Below, piece by piece: positions 11,342 to 21,315 of a stretch of DNA of 64,000 bases. Each line of letters opens with the position of its first letter. Within the stretch, counting starts at the first letter, position 1. The translations under genes and the position numbers were made by a program. The notes beneath the pieces are model-generated. The model saw only the letters and a program-made list of their open reading frames with translations. It was not told the DNA's origin and did not search any database. Origin of the DNA: Amoebophrya sp. A120 (taxonomy: Eukaryota; Sar; Dinophyceae; Syndiniales; Amoebophryaceae); NCBI GenBank assembly GCA_905178155.1, contig CAJINV010000006.1:3968130-4032129 (forward strand), read 5' to 3'.

Positions 11342-13361
11342 CTACGCCCGATCCCCGAGCTTGTCCGCTTCCACCTTGTTGTTCTGCTTCCGCAGCAATT
11401 CCCGCCCGGTTGCCTTGTGTATCCTGTGCAAAACTATCGTACTCGTAGTAAATGCAGTCACGCATTACAAATTTTTTTCCTAAGGTAAATCCGCATGACG
11501 AATTTCATTTCTCATGCTGAGGGAATTTGTAATGCATTTATACGAGTACGATACTTTTGCAATGCATATTGTAGTCAAAGTCGCAGTTGTGCTCTTCCGG
11601 TAGCCGGTGGGCGCTGCAAAACACGTAGCCGCACCGGCACTCGATGGCACCTGGAGTAGAAGATTATATAGATTTGTTTACATTCATCTTCTTCATCATG
11701 CTGTTTGTCATGCGAAACATCCACAGAAAGGTAGTTTGTCATGCAGAACTACATCAACCATACGCTATAATTACCCGCCAACTTGCACTTCTTGTTGCAC
11801 ACCCAACACCTCGTTTTGTCGGTCTGAACAGGTCGCTCCTTCTTCTCTTCTTCGTCGTCGCCTTGTTTCATCTCGACGTCTTTTTCGCCCTTTTGTTCCT
11901 TCTCCTCCGCTTCTTTCTGCTTCTTTAGTATCTCTTCCTGGTCCTTCTGCTGTTTCTGGGTAAAACACTTCGAGCAGTAGTTTTCCGTTTTCGGGTTGCC
12001 CTGTTGTTGTTCAATAATTAAAATTATTTTTCGTTTATTATTTCCATAGATGTAGATGATACTGAGTGAAGATCAAGTTCAAAGTGCAGCATACTATCAG
12101 TTGCATGACAAATCGAAGAGCAGGAGATCAACATTCCGCGCATGATGACGAAAAAAACCTACGACGAAAAGATGGAACTACATATAGAAGGACTATAATA
12201 CCCAAAACCCGCAGTCGCCCTTACACCTGACCGGCTCGGCGGATTTGTCATCCTTCGTTTCCTCTTTCTTCGCGCCGTCTGCACTGCTGCTCGTATGCAC
12301 TGCAAATATCCCTGGATGTTGTCTGGAAGAGTTGTTGTCCGAGTTTGTCATGCTAGGTCTGATCGACACAAAAGTCTGTATTGCATGACCAGCAAATATT
12401 AAAGCGTTCACTTTTGCTCACCCGATGAAGACAACGGCTGTCATGCGGAATAGGCATCGTCGAGGAGCCTTTTCAAAACCTGTGATGCTGGGGCCCGCAT
12501 TCCAGACCTTCTGGGTCATGCGAAACCTGCATGACAAACCTTGCAGTCTTCCAGACGCCGGAGACATATTTGCACTAGATAGCTCGCCGCACTCGCCGAA
12601 GTCCCTGACACAACCGTCCCCTTCACGAGGAACACCGTCGCGCCGCTTGCGACCTTTTTGTCTGCCAGAACGTCGTCGTCGGTGAGGACTTTACCTGACA
12701 ATCGGATGAAAAGGATCTTCTCTTCATCCTATCTACAGCAAGACAAAACTGCACACTCATGTCAAGTTCCGCATCACAAAAAAAGTATTACTCGACGTAA
12801 GCAAGTAGAAGTAAGTACTCACACTATACCTTTGAACACCAGCTTCTGGACTTCTATTGGGAATTTCTGTTCCGTTTTCTTCGCTATCAAGTCCTTCAAG
12901 TCCGGTATCCTGTGCAAAAGTATCGTATTGCAATCATGCATTACATATTCTTTTGTTAAGGTGAATCCGCATTACAAATTATATTTCTCATGCTGATCAA
13001 ATTTGTAATGCATTTATACGAGTACGATACTTTTGCAATGCATATCCAGGGTTTTCACGCATTTTGTCTTGTCCGCTTCTATACTGACAGGTGTGGACCC
13101 GGAGACTTTTATCGTGAAGGTCAGCAAGTTTTCGGGTGGTATTGACGGGGCAGCACGGGAAGCAGAATCATCTGCTGGCTCGTCTTTTGCGTCTTTGTTC
13201 TCGTCTGTTGAAGTGCCGGTTTTGTTGTCTCCTGTTGGGTTGTCGTTTGCGTTGCCTGCGGTGGAAGAGGAGGAGGTTGCTGGTTTTTCTTCTTCGGGTT
13301 TGTCTTTGTTCAGGACCAGCTTGTCCTCCGGCGGAGGGGAAACTTCCGGGGTTCCCGACAT
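11342..13361 (-). CDS. ubiquitin-like / A20 / AN1 zinc-finger protein
   Basis: Exons 13361-13045, 12905-12830, 12694-12582, 12293-12202, 12000-11775, 11650-11569 and 11419-11342 give 969 nt, or 322 residues plus stop. An acidic Ser/Thr-rich N-terminus is followed by a ubiquitin-like domain ([20 protein letters not shown], then [36 protein letters not shown]). Next comes an A20-type finger ([20 protein letters not shown] then SKC), a charged coiled-coil-like linker and an AN1 finger ([35 protein letters not shown]). The basic tail resembles those of A20/AN1 stress-associated proteins. Three GT-AG introns (11651-11774, 12001-12201, 12695-12829) have AG|G acceptors, and three introners are present. 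A20/AN1 proteins bind ubiquitin and act in stress and proteasome pathways. Adding a Ubl domain is unusual (see findings). Confidence 0.88.
11420..11568. mobile_element. introner, family A
   Basis: Tips TATCCTGTGC and ...GCAATGCATA; duplication TTGTG/TTGTA. Splits the AN1 finger tail. Confidence 0.92.
12294..12581. mobile_element. introner, family B
   Basis: Tips TATGCACTGCAAATATCCC and ...ATTTGCACTAGATA; exact duplication GCTCG. In the Ubl-A20-AN1 gene. Confidence 0.94.
12906..13044. mobile_element. introner, family A
   Basis: Tips TATCCTGTGC and ...GCAATGCATA; duplication TCCGG/TCCAG. Inside the Ubl domain. Confidence 0.92.
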
Positions 13362-14936
13362 TTTTCTCGTTTTGGGTGTAAAAGTCAAACTTAAGCTGAA
13401 GCTTATTCAAAAAGTTGTTCTCAACAGTAGCTCTGTATCTATAATTCGCTAGAAGAGGAACAAGAATCTCTAGTGGATTCAATTTGCTGGACTTCTCGGG
13501 TAGGAAACTTATGTCACAAATAACAAACGCCAGGTCGTTGTAAGGTACTGTCTTTGTACAAGGGCGTGTGACTACTTAATATTACCCAGCGGGTTTTCTA
13601 AACTCTGGCGTCGCAACCACGATTTTTGCTGCGAAAAAAAAGTAGCTCTAATAATATTGCGTAAATACAACAGTGTTTGTGTTCTCAATCGGCACTGCGA
13701 GTTTGTTGTGTGTTGCGGATTTTCTTAGCATATGGTCTAACTACAGTAACAGGAGTCGAGGATCGTACTGCTATTACAACTAGATTTCAGGATTATTTCC
13801 TTTGCAGCTCCGTTTTTTTTTCGTTATCTTTCTTCTTAGATGTTTGGTGAACGCCATTGCGGGGTTGGTGCTAAATAATTGAACCCTAAAATCAGCAGCT
13901 CATCGTCCGCGCCGGCTCGCGGTATTCATCGATGGTTACCAAAGTCAACCACAAGAAAAATACAAATCTCACGCTCACACTGATGGTGAAAGCTCACAAT
14001 GTTTTCATACAAATTCTGGGTCCAAAAATTTCAAAAATAGAAATGCTCAGCGGGGAGGCGTGGTGGGTATTAAAGTGAGGTTCGTAGCGACAAGAGTGGC
14101 CTGTGGTGCGATAAATTTCAACAATTGTGTTGGACACACAGGGAAGATATTGAAGTAGAGGCATGAAGATCCATTACAGCCAAGAGGTAAAGAAATCTTT
14201 CTCTAACTTGTTGTCCAAACAAGGCCGCAGTGGAACAAACACACCACCAGAGCAAAGATAGAAGGCCGAGATTCGCAACAGGGACCGAGTTGCAGTTTCC
14301 AGCTTCGTTTATTTCTTTTTCATCTCTTGAACAACGATGTAAAGGGTTCTTCCTCCGGTACTAAATCAGAAACTACAAGCCGCAGACCGAGTCGAAGTAG
14401 AACGACGAAGTGTAGTTTCTCGCTCTCTCATACTTCATCATCCTCTCATTCTCTTTCTCAGGCGAACGTCCTCTTCGATAAAATCATAGACGAAGCTTGA
14501 TGTACTGGCAGACCGACTCATCTATTAGTTGTAGAATAGGTATGGCATATTTCGAAAGTACTATTTCGCGCGCAACGAAACGATGAATAGACATCAAGGG
14601 GGTAGCGAGATATTAAAGATGAACACGGATCTATCAAATTTTTTCTACCTCACCGACTCAGCTCGTCGTAGGGACACGACCTACAAGGTGAAGAGGCGCC
14701 ACCTCATTTAGTACAACTTATTCGTTCTATTGCAATGTCATATGAAATAAATCCAGCCTGTTTCTGCGGTTTTGTCAACATGTGTTTCCGTTGGAAAAAC
14801 ATTTATGCGCGAAGCGTATAATCGTCAGATAGAGGTGGTCGTGGTTCTATGTGTCAGGATTTAGAGTTCATCTCCGGAGCAGGAGGTGGAAAACAACGTA
14901 GAAAATCCCAACCACAACTCAATACGCAGCCTGTAT
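13362..14936. other. intergenic, no gene recognised
   Basis: About 1.6 kb of mixed, locally AT-rich sequence between the Ubl-A20-AN1 start and the RRS1 stop. No introners, no convincing ORF, no RNA gene seen. Confidence 0.4.
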
Positions 14937-17323
14937 TCACTTTTTCCCCCTTCCCTTTCCGCCCTTTCCACCCCCTCTTTTCGACGTTTTCTTCACGACG
15001 CCCTTCTTCGCTTTCTTCTCGCTGGCCGCCTGAAACTGCCCCGTTTTGCTGTTCACCTTGGAACTAAACCCCCCGTTTTGCACCTTGTCGAACGTCTTCA
15101 AAACCGCCGAAGTCTCGTTTTTCTCCACCTTTATGGCGCTCTCAACTGTTACAATCTCAGCTGTTACATGATTTGTTATGCAAAATTACCTTGACTATCA
15201 ACGCCATCAAGCTGCTTCGCATGACAAATTCTCAGACGGCCAAACAGGCTGAGAATCTGCGCCAAATCTGTCATGCAAGACGCGCAAGCTCCTTCCTTTC
15301 ACTTTTGCGATTCTTGCATCACAAATTCATGTAACAGTTGAGAATGTGACGTTTGAGAACGCCATAACCTTCGCCCCGCTGTTGGAACCCCCCGCAACGA
15401 GTTTCTTCTTCCCGTATGACAGTGCACAACTCCCCCTCCCCCTCATTTGTGATGTAAAGTCCCATATCCAAGTGCTGCCTTGTGGCACCGTTTGCATGAC
15501 AGATTATGGAAGCCGAAACAGTAAGACACTACACGCATGAACTTGTCATGCGCAGGCTCCATGTGCGCTGATGTTTCTATTGCTGCTCATGCAGCACAAA
15601 TGAGGGGGAGGGGGGGTTGTGCACTCTCATATCCCGCCCCGCTTCTTCACCACTTCTTCCTTCTTCGCCAGTCGGTCGAACTTCCCTCGGGAGCCGGAGG
15701 AGGTCTGGGCGCGTTTAAGGGCCTCTTTCAGACCGTCTTTACCCCGGTTACTGTTCGTGCCCACGTTCTCGCCTTTGAATTGGTATTTTCGACAAATTTT
15801 TTTACGTTTCAATTTTTGGGTATTGTTCTTTCTATTTGTATTTGCAGATCTTCCGCAACGACCGCATGACAGATGAGGCTATACCAGCAGCAAACATTGC
15901 ATAGGACATCAAGATCAAGTAGTACAACAAAGTTGAGTATTAGTATTTGTCTTTTTATACCTGTTTTCTCCAGAGAAACCGGTGCGAGTTTGAAGCCGGC
16001 CTGTTCCACTTTGTTCCGCATCTCCCGTAGTTTCTGTTTTGCCATGTTCAGCTTTTTTTCCGTTTTCCGCTTCTTAAACGGGTCCTCCATCGGGTCGGTT
16101 TTCCCGTCCTCTTTAACCTCAATGGCCCACTCCGCATTCTCCGCGTTCTGCTTCACAGATTTGTAGCCGTACCGCCGGGACCAGCCGCCGACCGTTTCGT
16201 CCCACACCATTTTGCTGCGCTTCTTCTTCTCGATACCACGAGCCTCGGCGAATTTCTGAGGTTGAAATTTTTTCTTTTTGACTCCGAGTACTATAAACCG
16301 AAGGAACTTACGAATGCTGCTGCCAAGCTGTAGTTCACATCTGACGAAACACGCAGGAGGGATACAAGAGCTATGGCTAGTATGCTGCAATTAGCATGCG
16401 TATAAACTAAATTTGAATTAAAATTATTTCATCTATCTGGTATAAGATGAAGCTCTATACCTCCCATCTGGTTTTTTCCTTCTGTTTCGGGCAGGGCTTC
16501 TGTCTGGGCAGCCGATAAACCTCCGCCGGACTGTCGAAGTGGCCCCGTAACACCGCGACGGTGCCCGTTTCCGCGGACTCCTATCCAGCAAAAAAACTGT
16601 GTAAGTGTAAGTTTGTAGGAAGATCAGCATCACAAATGCGTTTTGCATCACAGGGAAATAAACCTGTCATGCGCAGCTAGTATCAGTGGAAACACCTATG
16701 AAAGTGGCCTGTGACCACGCACCTCTAGCATGACAAGTGTATAACAGTTCTTTGGCATTTCCTGCATCACAGACTTAGTACACCTACACAGTTTTCTTCT
16801 TGCATAACTCCTGCGGTAAACTGAAGAGTTTATTCACCAACAATTGCACGTTGTCCCGCGTCGCGGTGACCAAGGCCTTGTTCTTCGCCGACAAATTGTT
16901 CAATTTTGACTCATCGATTTTAATTGGAGTAATGTCGAAAGCGGTCATATCCGCGAAGTTGTAGGTTAAATTGTCCTCTTTATTCTCCGGCACCGCGGAA
17001 AGCAGCTCCACTTGCTGCCGTTCCACGATTTTTGGCTCTTTGTCTTTGTTCAGCTGCACAACGGCCTTGGAGGCGGTCGTTGGTGTTGAAGTCGTCGTCG
17101 TTGCTGCTGCGACTGCAGTTGTACTAGCAGAAGAAGTTGTACTGGATGCAGGCGTAGCGCTGGGTACAGCAGAAGCTGGGTCGTTCGTCTTGTTCACAAC
17201 TGTTTCCACAACATCTGCAGTTGTGCAAGTCTTTCTCGCCTCTCCCACTGTTGAAGCAGCAGGAAGGGGGGAAGCTACAACAGCCGTCTTCTCGGCCGTA
17301 CTATTCTCGTCCATGGTCGTCAT
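14937..17323 (-). CDS. RRS1: ribosome biogenesis regulatory protein RRS1
   Basis: RRS1 acts with RPF2 to bring the 5S RNP into pre-60S particles in the nucleolus. Exons 17323-16807, 16581-16461, 16255-15961, 15772-15632, 15414-15367 and 15131-14937 sum, after dropping three duplication copies, to 1302 nt, or 433 residues plus stop. Family landmarks are TATRDNVQLLVNKLFSLPQE, the LRGHFDSPAEVYRLPRQKPC segment leading to KTRWEKFAEARGIEKKK, SKMVWDETVGGWSRRYGYKS, DPMEDPFKKRKTEKKLNMAK, and the C-terminal EKNETSAVLKTFDKVQNG with a basic Gly/Lys tail. The N-terminal 110 residues are Ala/Thr/Ser-rich and not conserved. Two conventional introns (15773-15960, 16256-16460) and three introners are present. 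The identity is firm. Confidence 0.93.
15132..15366. mobile_element. introner, family G
   Basis: Tips TATGGCGCTCTCAACTG and ...TTTGAGAACGCCATA; exact duplication ACCTT. In RRS1. Confidence 0.95.
15415..15631. mobile_element. introner, family E
   Basis: Tips TATGACAGTGCACAACTCC and ...GTTGTGCACTCTCATA; exact duplication TCCCG. In RRS1. Confidence 0.95.
16582..16806. mobile_element. introner, family J
   Basis: Tips TATCCAGCAAAAAAACTG and ...CAGTTTTCTTCTTGCATA; exact duplication ACTCC. In RRS1. Confidence 0.95.
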
Positions 17324-18312
17324 GATTCAGTTTTTCTGGTGGTTTTAACTTTTTCGGAGCAGGGTTTGACAATTCTGGATCTACTTAACGCAAACGAGCC
17401 CGGTCTAAAAATGAATTCAAAACAACTTCAAATTGATTTCAAACATTTTGAAAATTGAAGAACTAGCCCCTTTCTTCCGGGGAGAAGTGGTTCGCAAGCT
17501 GGCAGAGCAGTGCTTTTAGCTTCATTTGGTTCAACAGGGGAGGAGCGCACTCTTGCCATACAGGTGCCTGCTTCTTGGGAGGGCGCGCGATGCTCTTATT
17601 CGAAAAAAGGAAAGACGACAACCCGCGCGCGCGTTGCAAATCTGTCTCCAGCTTGGCATGTGGCCCGCCGTAGTTGTGTGTTGACGACTTGGGCCATATA
17701 TAGACGCGCCCTGGCGCCAAATAGGGCAAGGCTAGCTACAAGGAAGCAGAAAAGTGATGGGGTCCGCATTGTTGATCTGGTTCATTTTCGCGATGCTTAG
17801 CCAGGAGGGCGAGCGCCGCTCCGTCCAGGGTGGGCTAGTGAGCGACAGCACAGTCAAGGCACAGCACAGCCCTTTCTTCTGTGCCATATAAACGCGCGCC
17901 AGCTTTTGGCGTGAGGCGGACCACCGAGGGAGGGGCGGCAAGTAGTGCCTTGCGAACGTCCAAGCCAGCCCTCCCTGGCTTCTGTGCTTGGTCTTAATGC
18001 TGTTGCTGCTGCTGCAAGCGGAAAGCGCAGTTGGAGAAGCCTAATTCTGCGACCCTCCGCCCCTGCAAAGGCGCAAGAGCCGGCGCTTGGTGGCTGCCAT
18101 TGGAGCGCCGGGCGAGAGCAGGTGGCGATGGTTGCTCTTTCTAGCAGCCGACGACCAGCATTGCGAAGGCAGGCAACCCAATTCAGTCCGACAGACAATC
18201 CGGCTGCAATCCAGGTCAATCCGAAAACAGTCCAAAAAAATCTGCCATCTTAGAATCCAGGTCAAGACTTTTTTGGACTGAATTTGGTTGAGGTCGTGGA
18301 TTGAGGTTTGTC

Positions 18313-18430
18313 CGGCCAACTTCAAACGCCGGATTGGATTTTTCGGACCAACTTCAAACGGCGGATTGGATTTTTCGGACCAACTTCAAACGGCGGATTG
18401 GATTTTTCGGACCAACTTCAAACGCCGGAC
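18313..18430 (+). repeat. 32-bp tandem repeat, about 3.7 copies
   Basis: Unit CGGACCAACTTCAAACGGCG followed by GATTGGATTTTT. Copies start at about 18313 (31 bp), 18344, 18376 and 18408, the last partial. Copies differ at one or two bases (GGCGG versus GCCGG). Confidence 0.9.
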
Positions 18431-18837
18431 TGCAGTCGCTTCGTGAGGCCATGTCGGAGCAGGGTTTGAAAATTCTGGATCTACCTTCGAAGGCGCGCGC
18501 GTCGTGCACTTCTTAAAAAAGAAGGCCAGGCCTTCCTCAGCCACCCAAAATTTTTGGCTTGGCGCGGCGCTGCGCGCCGCGCGTTTGTTTTGTTTTTCCT
18601 CACCCAACTGGTAGGGGCGTGCAGAATTTTTGTGAGAGAGGAAAAAAGCGACGGCGGGGTGTGCTCGCTGTCTCACTTCAGCCCGAATCTGTCTTGTTGT
18701 TCAATTTGCAATTTGTCACGCGCTTGTTATTGAAATGGCTCTTAGTGCTTCAACTTTCCACCAGAGTGCTGCAATACCCATCTCAATAGCCGCTGCGTGA
18801 CACGTTGCAAACTGAAGCTGGACAACAACGCAAATTG

Positions 18838-18996
18838 TTGGAGTGCCCACTTCAACAATTTGCACAACGCAAATTGCTGAAGTGGTTACTTCAACAATTT
18901 GCTGCACGACGCGAATTGTTAAAGTGGCCACTTCAACAATTTGCGTTGTGCAAATCACCATTTCAGTAATTTGCACAACGAAAATTGTTGATCGTG
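18838..18996. repeat. array of alternating inverted repeats with core CAACAATTTGC
   Basis: The motif CACTTCAACAATTTGC and its complement GCAAATTGTTGAAGTG recur about six times at intervals of roughly 20-40 bp, often joined by ACAACG. Such an array can fold into several alternative hairpins. Confidence 0.75.
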
Positions 18997-19572
18997 CAGC
19001 TTTCAACAAAACTGTCATGCAGTTTTCGCGTCTGAGCGAAAGCTGTGTCATGTAAAACGCATCAAATTGCATGACAAGTTTCCACGTTGGAGAATTTGTC
19101 ATGCAAAATGCATCAAATTGCTGAGCCTGAATTTGAAATGGCTACTTCCCTCATCGAAGGAAAGTTGAAGTGGCCACTACTTCGATTTTCCTTCATCGAA
19201 GGAAAGTCGAAGCGGCTACCTCAGCGCTCCTTTCTGCAGGAAAGTGGAAGGAGCCGCTTCAGCAGCCTTCGCACCTCTTTCGTCCTTCTGCGTGACAAAT
19301 TTCCAAACTTGGAAACTTGTCATGCATAAATGAAGGAGAAGGACCACAGAACGCCAAAGTTGTTGAGGTGGCCACTTCGGCTTTTCCTTCATCGGAGGTA
19401 GGAAAGTTTAAGGGGCCGCTTCGTTAGCGGTTTGCTTGCCCCTCATTTCTGCGTCGCACATTGCCAATCATGGTGGCAATTTGTATAAGCTGCAACGAAG
19501 GACAAAGGAAAGCGCTTCCTTTGTCCTTCGAAAGTTCCGGCCCCCGCTCGTGGAAGAACGAAAAAGCTGTGA

Positions 19573-19662
19573 CCTGAATAAAGATTTTACTCAGGTCCGG
19601 CGGCCTAAATAAAACTTTTACTCAGGTCCGATGGCCTGAGTAAAATCTTCAGTCAGGAGGAG
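19573..19662 (+). repeat. short tandem repeat, ~33-bp unit
   Basis: Three degenerate copies of CTGAATAAAGATTTTACTCA followed by GGTCCGGCGGC. A further related piece lies near 19877. Confidence 0.65.
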
Positions 19663-20372
19663 CAGGGCCATGCCCAAAAAATTGCTCGCGAGCGGTCGGG
19701 ATGAGAAAAGCCCGCTTGAAAATTCAAAAAACATTTGGAATTTCCACGCGGCTTTCTGTCCAGAGACTTCCTCGCGAAGGATTCTCCTCGACGCAGTCCA
19801 TGGAGAAAAGCCCGGCCGGATATTCAAAAAGTTTATTTGAATTTCCGGGGCGGTTTTTCATTTTCTTAACCCGAAGGTCCGGTGGCCTGAATGCAACTTT
19901 TATTCCGATCGCGTTTCCTTTGTCCTTCGTTTCTGCATGATTTGTAATGCAGGAACGTAGGAGAAAAGAGGGGCCGCGTCAACTTTCCTCAGATGGGAGA
20001 AAATTGAAATGCCCACTGGCTGCAGCAGTTTCGTGCTTCTTTTGTCCCTCATTTCTGCGCCACGGGCTTCCAACTTTGGAATATTGTAGCGCAGAAGTGA
20101 AGGATCACTAGGACAACAGAGAGGCGAAGTAGTTGAAGCGATCAACTCAGCGACGCGGTGGATCGGCGGCCAGTGCGTGATGGAGGAGAACGAAGACGAT
20201 AGGACGGCTCGGCGCAAGTTGTCACCGGTTTGAGTAATGCCCAAAAACCTTGAATAATGGTCCGACTTTTGTTGGACAAGATCTAACTTTTTCGGAGCAG
20301 GGTTTGAAAATTCTGGATCTACCTTCGAAGGTTTGAATTTGATACTGACTGCGAAAAGTATACTACGAAAAA

Positions 20373-20822
20373 ATGGTGGACGACAATTATATTCGGGTAT
20401 CTACAAAAACTTCACGTGCACGACCTGTTGCGGTTTCATCACACAGAAATGACCTCACAACCAACAGAAGTATTGGAACAATATTCGGAGAGGGAACCAT
20501 TTCAAGCGTGAAGATGAATGCCAAAAGAAGGATCTTCATCGATGATCTCGGTGTACTACATCACGAGGGCGGTCTCAATTTTTATATGCGCTGTTCTTCA
20601 TCATCTTTTTCAGAAGTAGATCCGCATATGATTCCTCGGAAGATCAGATTTCGACTTGCAGATCCACACCAATGTAATTGCTTCAGACAAAGAGCAAGAC
20701 GTGATCTGGGTCTGCTACGTCGAAGATTTTCAAGTTCATGCCCCACGATCTTCACTTTGGCGCTGCATTTCTCGCAGGCGAGTCGAAGGATCTATTGGGT
20801 GCTTGCTTTCGGCACATCATGA
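20373..20822 (+). CDS. possible ORF on the plus strand, unrecognised
   Basis: A 149-codon open frame starting at an ATG just after the third copy of the ~40-bp dispersed repeat. An overlapping frame at 20656-20859 reads well from about the point where this one turns Arg-rich, so a frameshifted gene fragment is possible. No family resemblance, and the strand is opposite to every supported gene here. It could equally be chance. Confidence 0.2.
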   Translation: MVDDNYIRVSTKTSRARPVAVSSHRNDLTTNRSIGTIFGEGTISSVKMNAKRRIFIDDLGVLHHEGGLNFYMRCSSSSFSEVDPHMIPRKIRFRLADPHQCNCFRQRARRDLGLLRRRFSSSCPTIFTLALHFSQASRRIYWVLAFGTS

Positions 20823-21315
20823 TCTTCACAGCCTTGCCAGGACAGAAAAGATGACCTGAATTGCTTCACTGCCGGGCGGACAGAGCAGAATTGTTTCAAT
20901 GATCGCAGGGAGAGGGATGAAAACTCAAACGAAAAGGTCGGAAAAAATTTAAGTACGTTGCAAAAAGAGGACTAGGGGCCAGCACCTTCGCTTGTTTTGG
21001 TCCCTTGTTGTGTCTTGTTTTTGTACAATGACTGGATTCTGAGTTCAGGTACAAAAGGTCAAACGTACGAACAAGCTCAACTGTTCGACATTTGCCTAGG
21101 CATTAACACGATAATTCGGGTCTTGTTCTACTTCCGGACGACAGGGATCCATTACAATCCGAGCGGTCTCTGGTTGTTTTATTGCACGGTTCAAGTATAG
21201 ATACTCTCGGAAAAGAAACTTCTGTGGAAATAGAGCTGGATTGGGTTTATTCTTTCAGCACGGCTAAAACTATCAATGCTGCTAATTTAGACATACAGAG
21301 GCATGGTGCTTTTCA

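Larger units (their letters stand above)
17324..20372. repeat. gene-poor repeat block bounded by a ~40-bp dispersed repeat
   Basis: Lies upstream of RRS1. Three direct copies of a roughly 40-bp unit containing CGGAGCAGGGTTTGA and TTCTGGATCTAC sit at about 17350-17384, 18453-18492 and 20284-20330. Between them are a 32-bp tandem array, an inverted CAACAATTTGC array, CTTCATCGAAGGAAAG repeats and degenerate GTCATGC/GCATGAC motifs near 19060-19330. Local composition swings from GC-rich (17.6-18.2 kb) to AT-rich. No convincing gene. It may be a decayed composite mobile element. Confidence 0.5.

Noticed and set aside
13388-13388. Upstream start ([10 protein letters not shown]) for the Ubl-A20-AN1 gene
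   Set aside because: The codon is TTG, not ATG; the first ATG in frame is at 13361.
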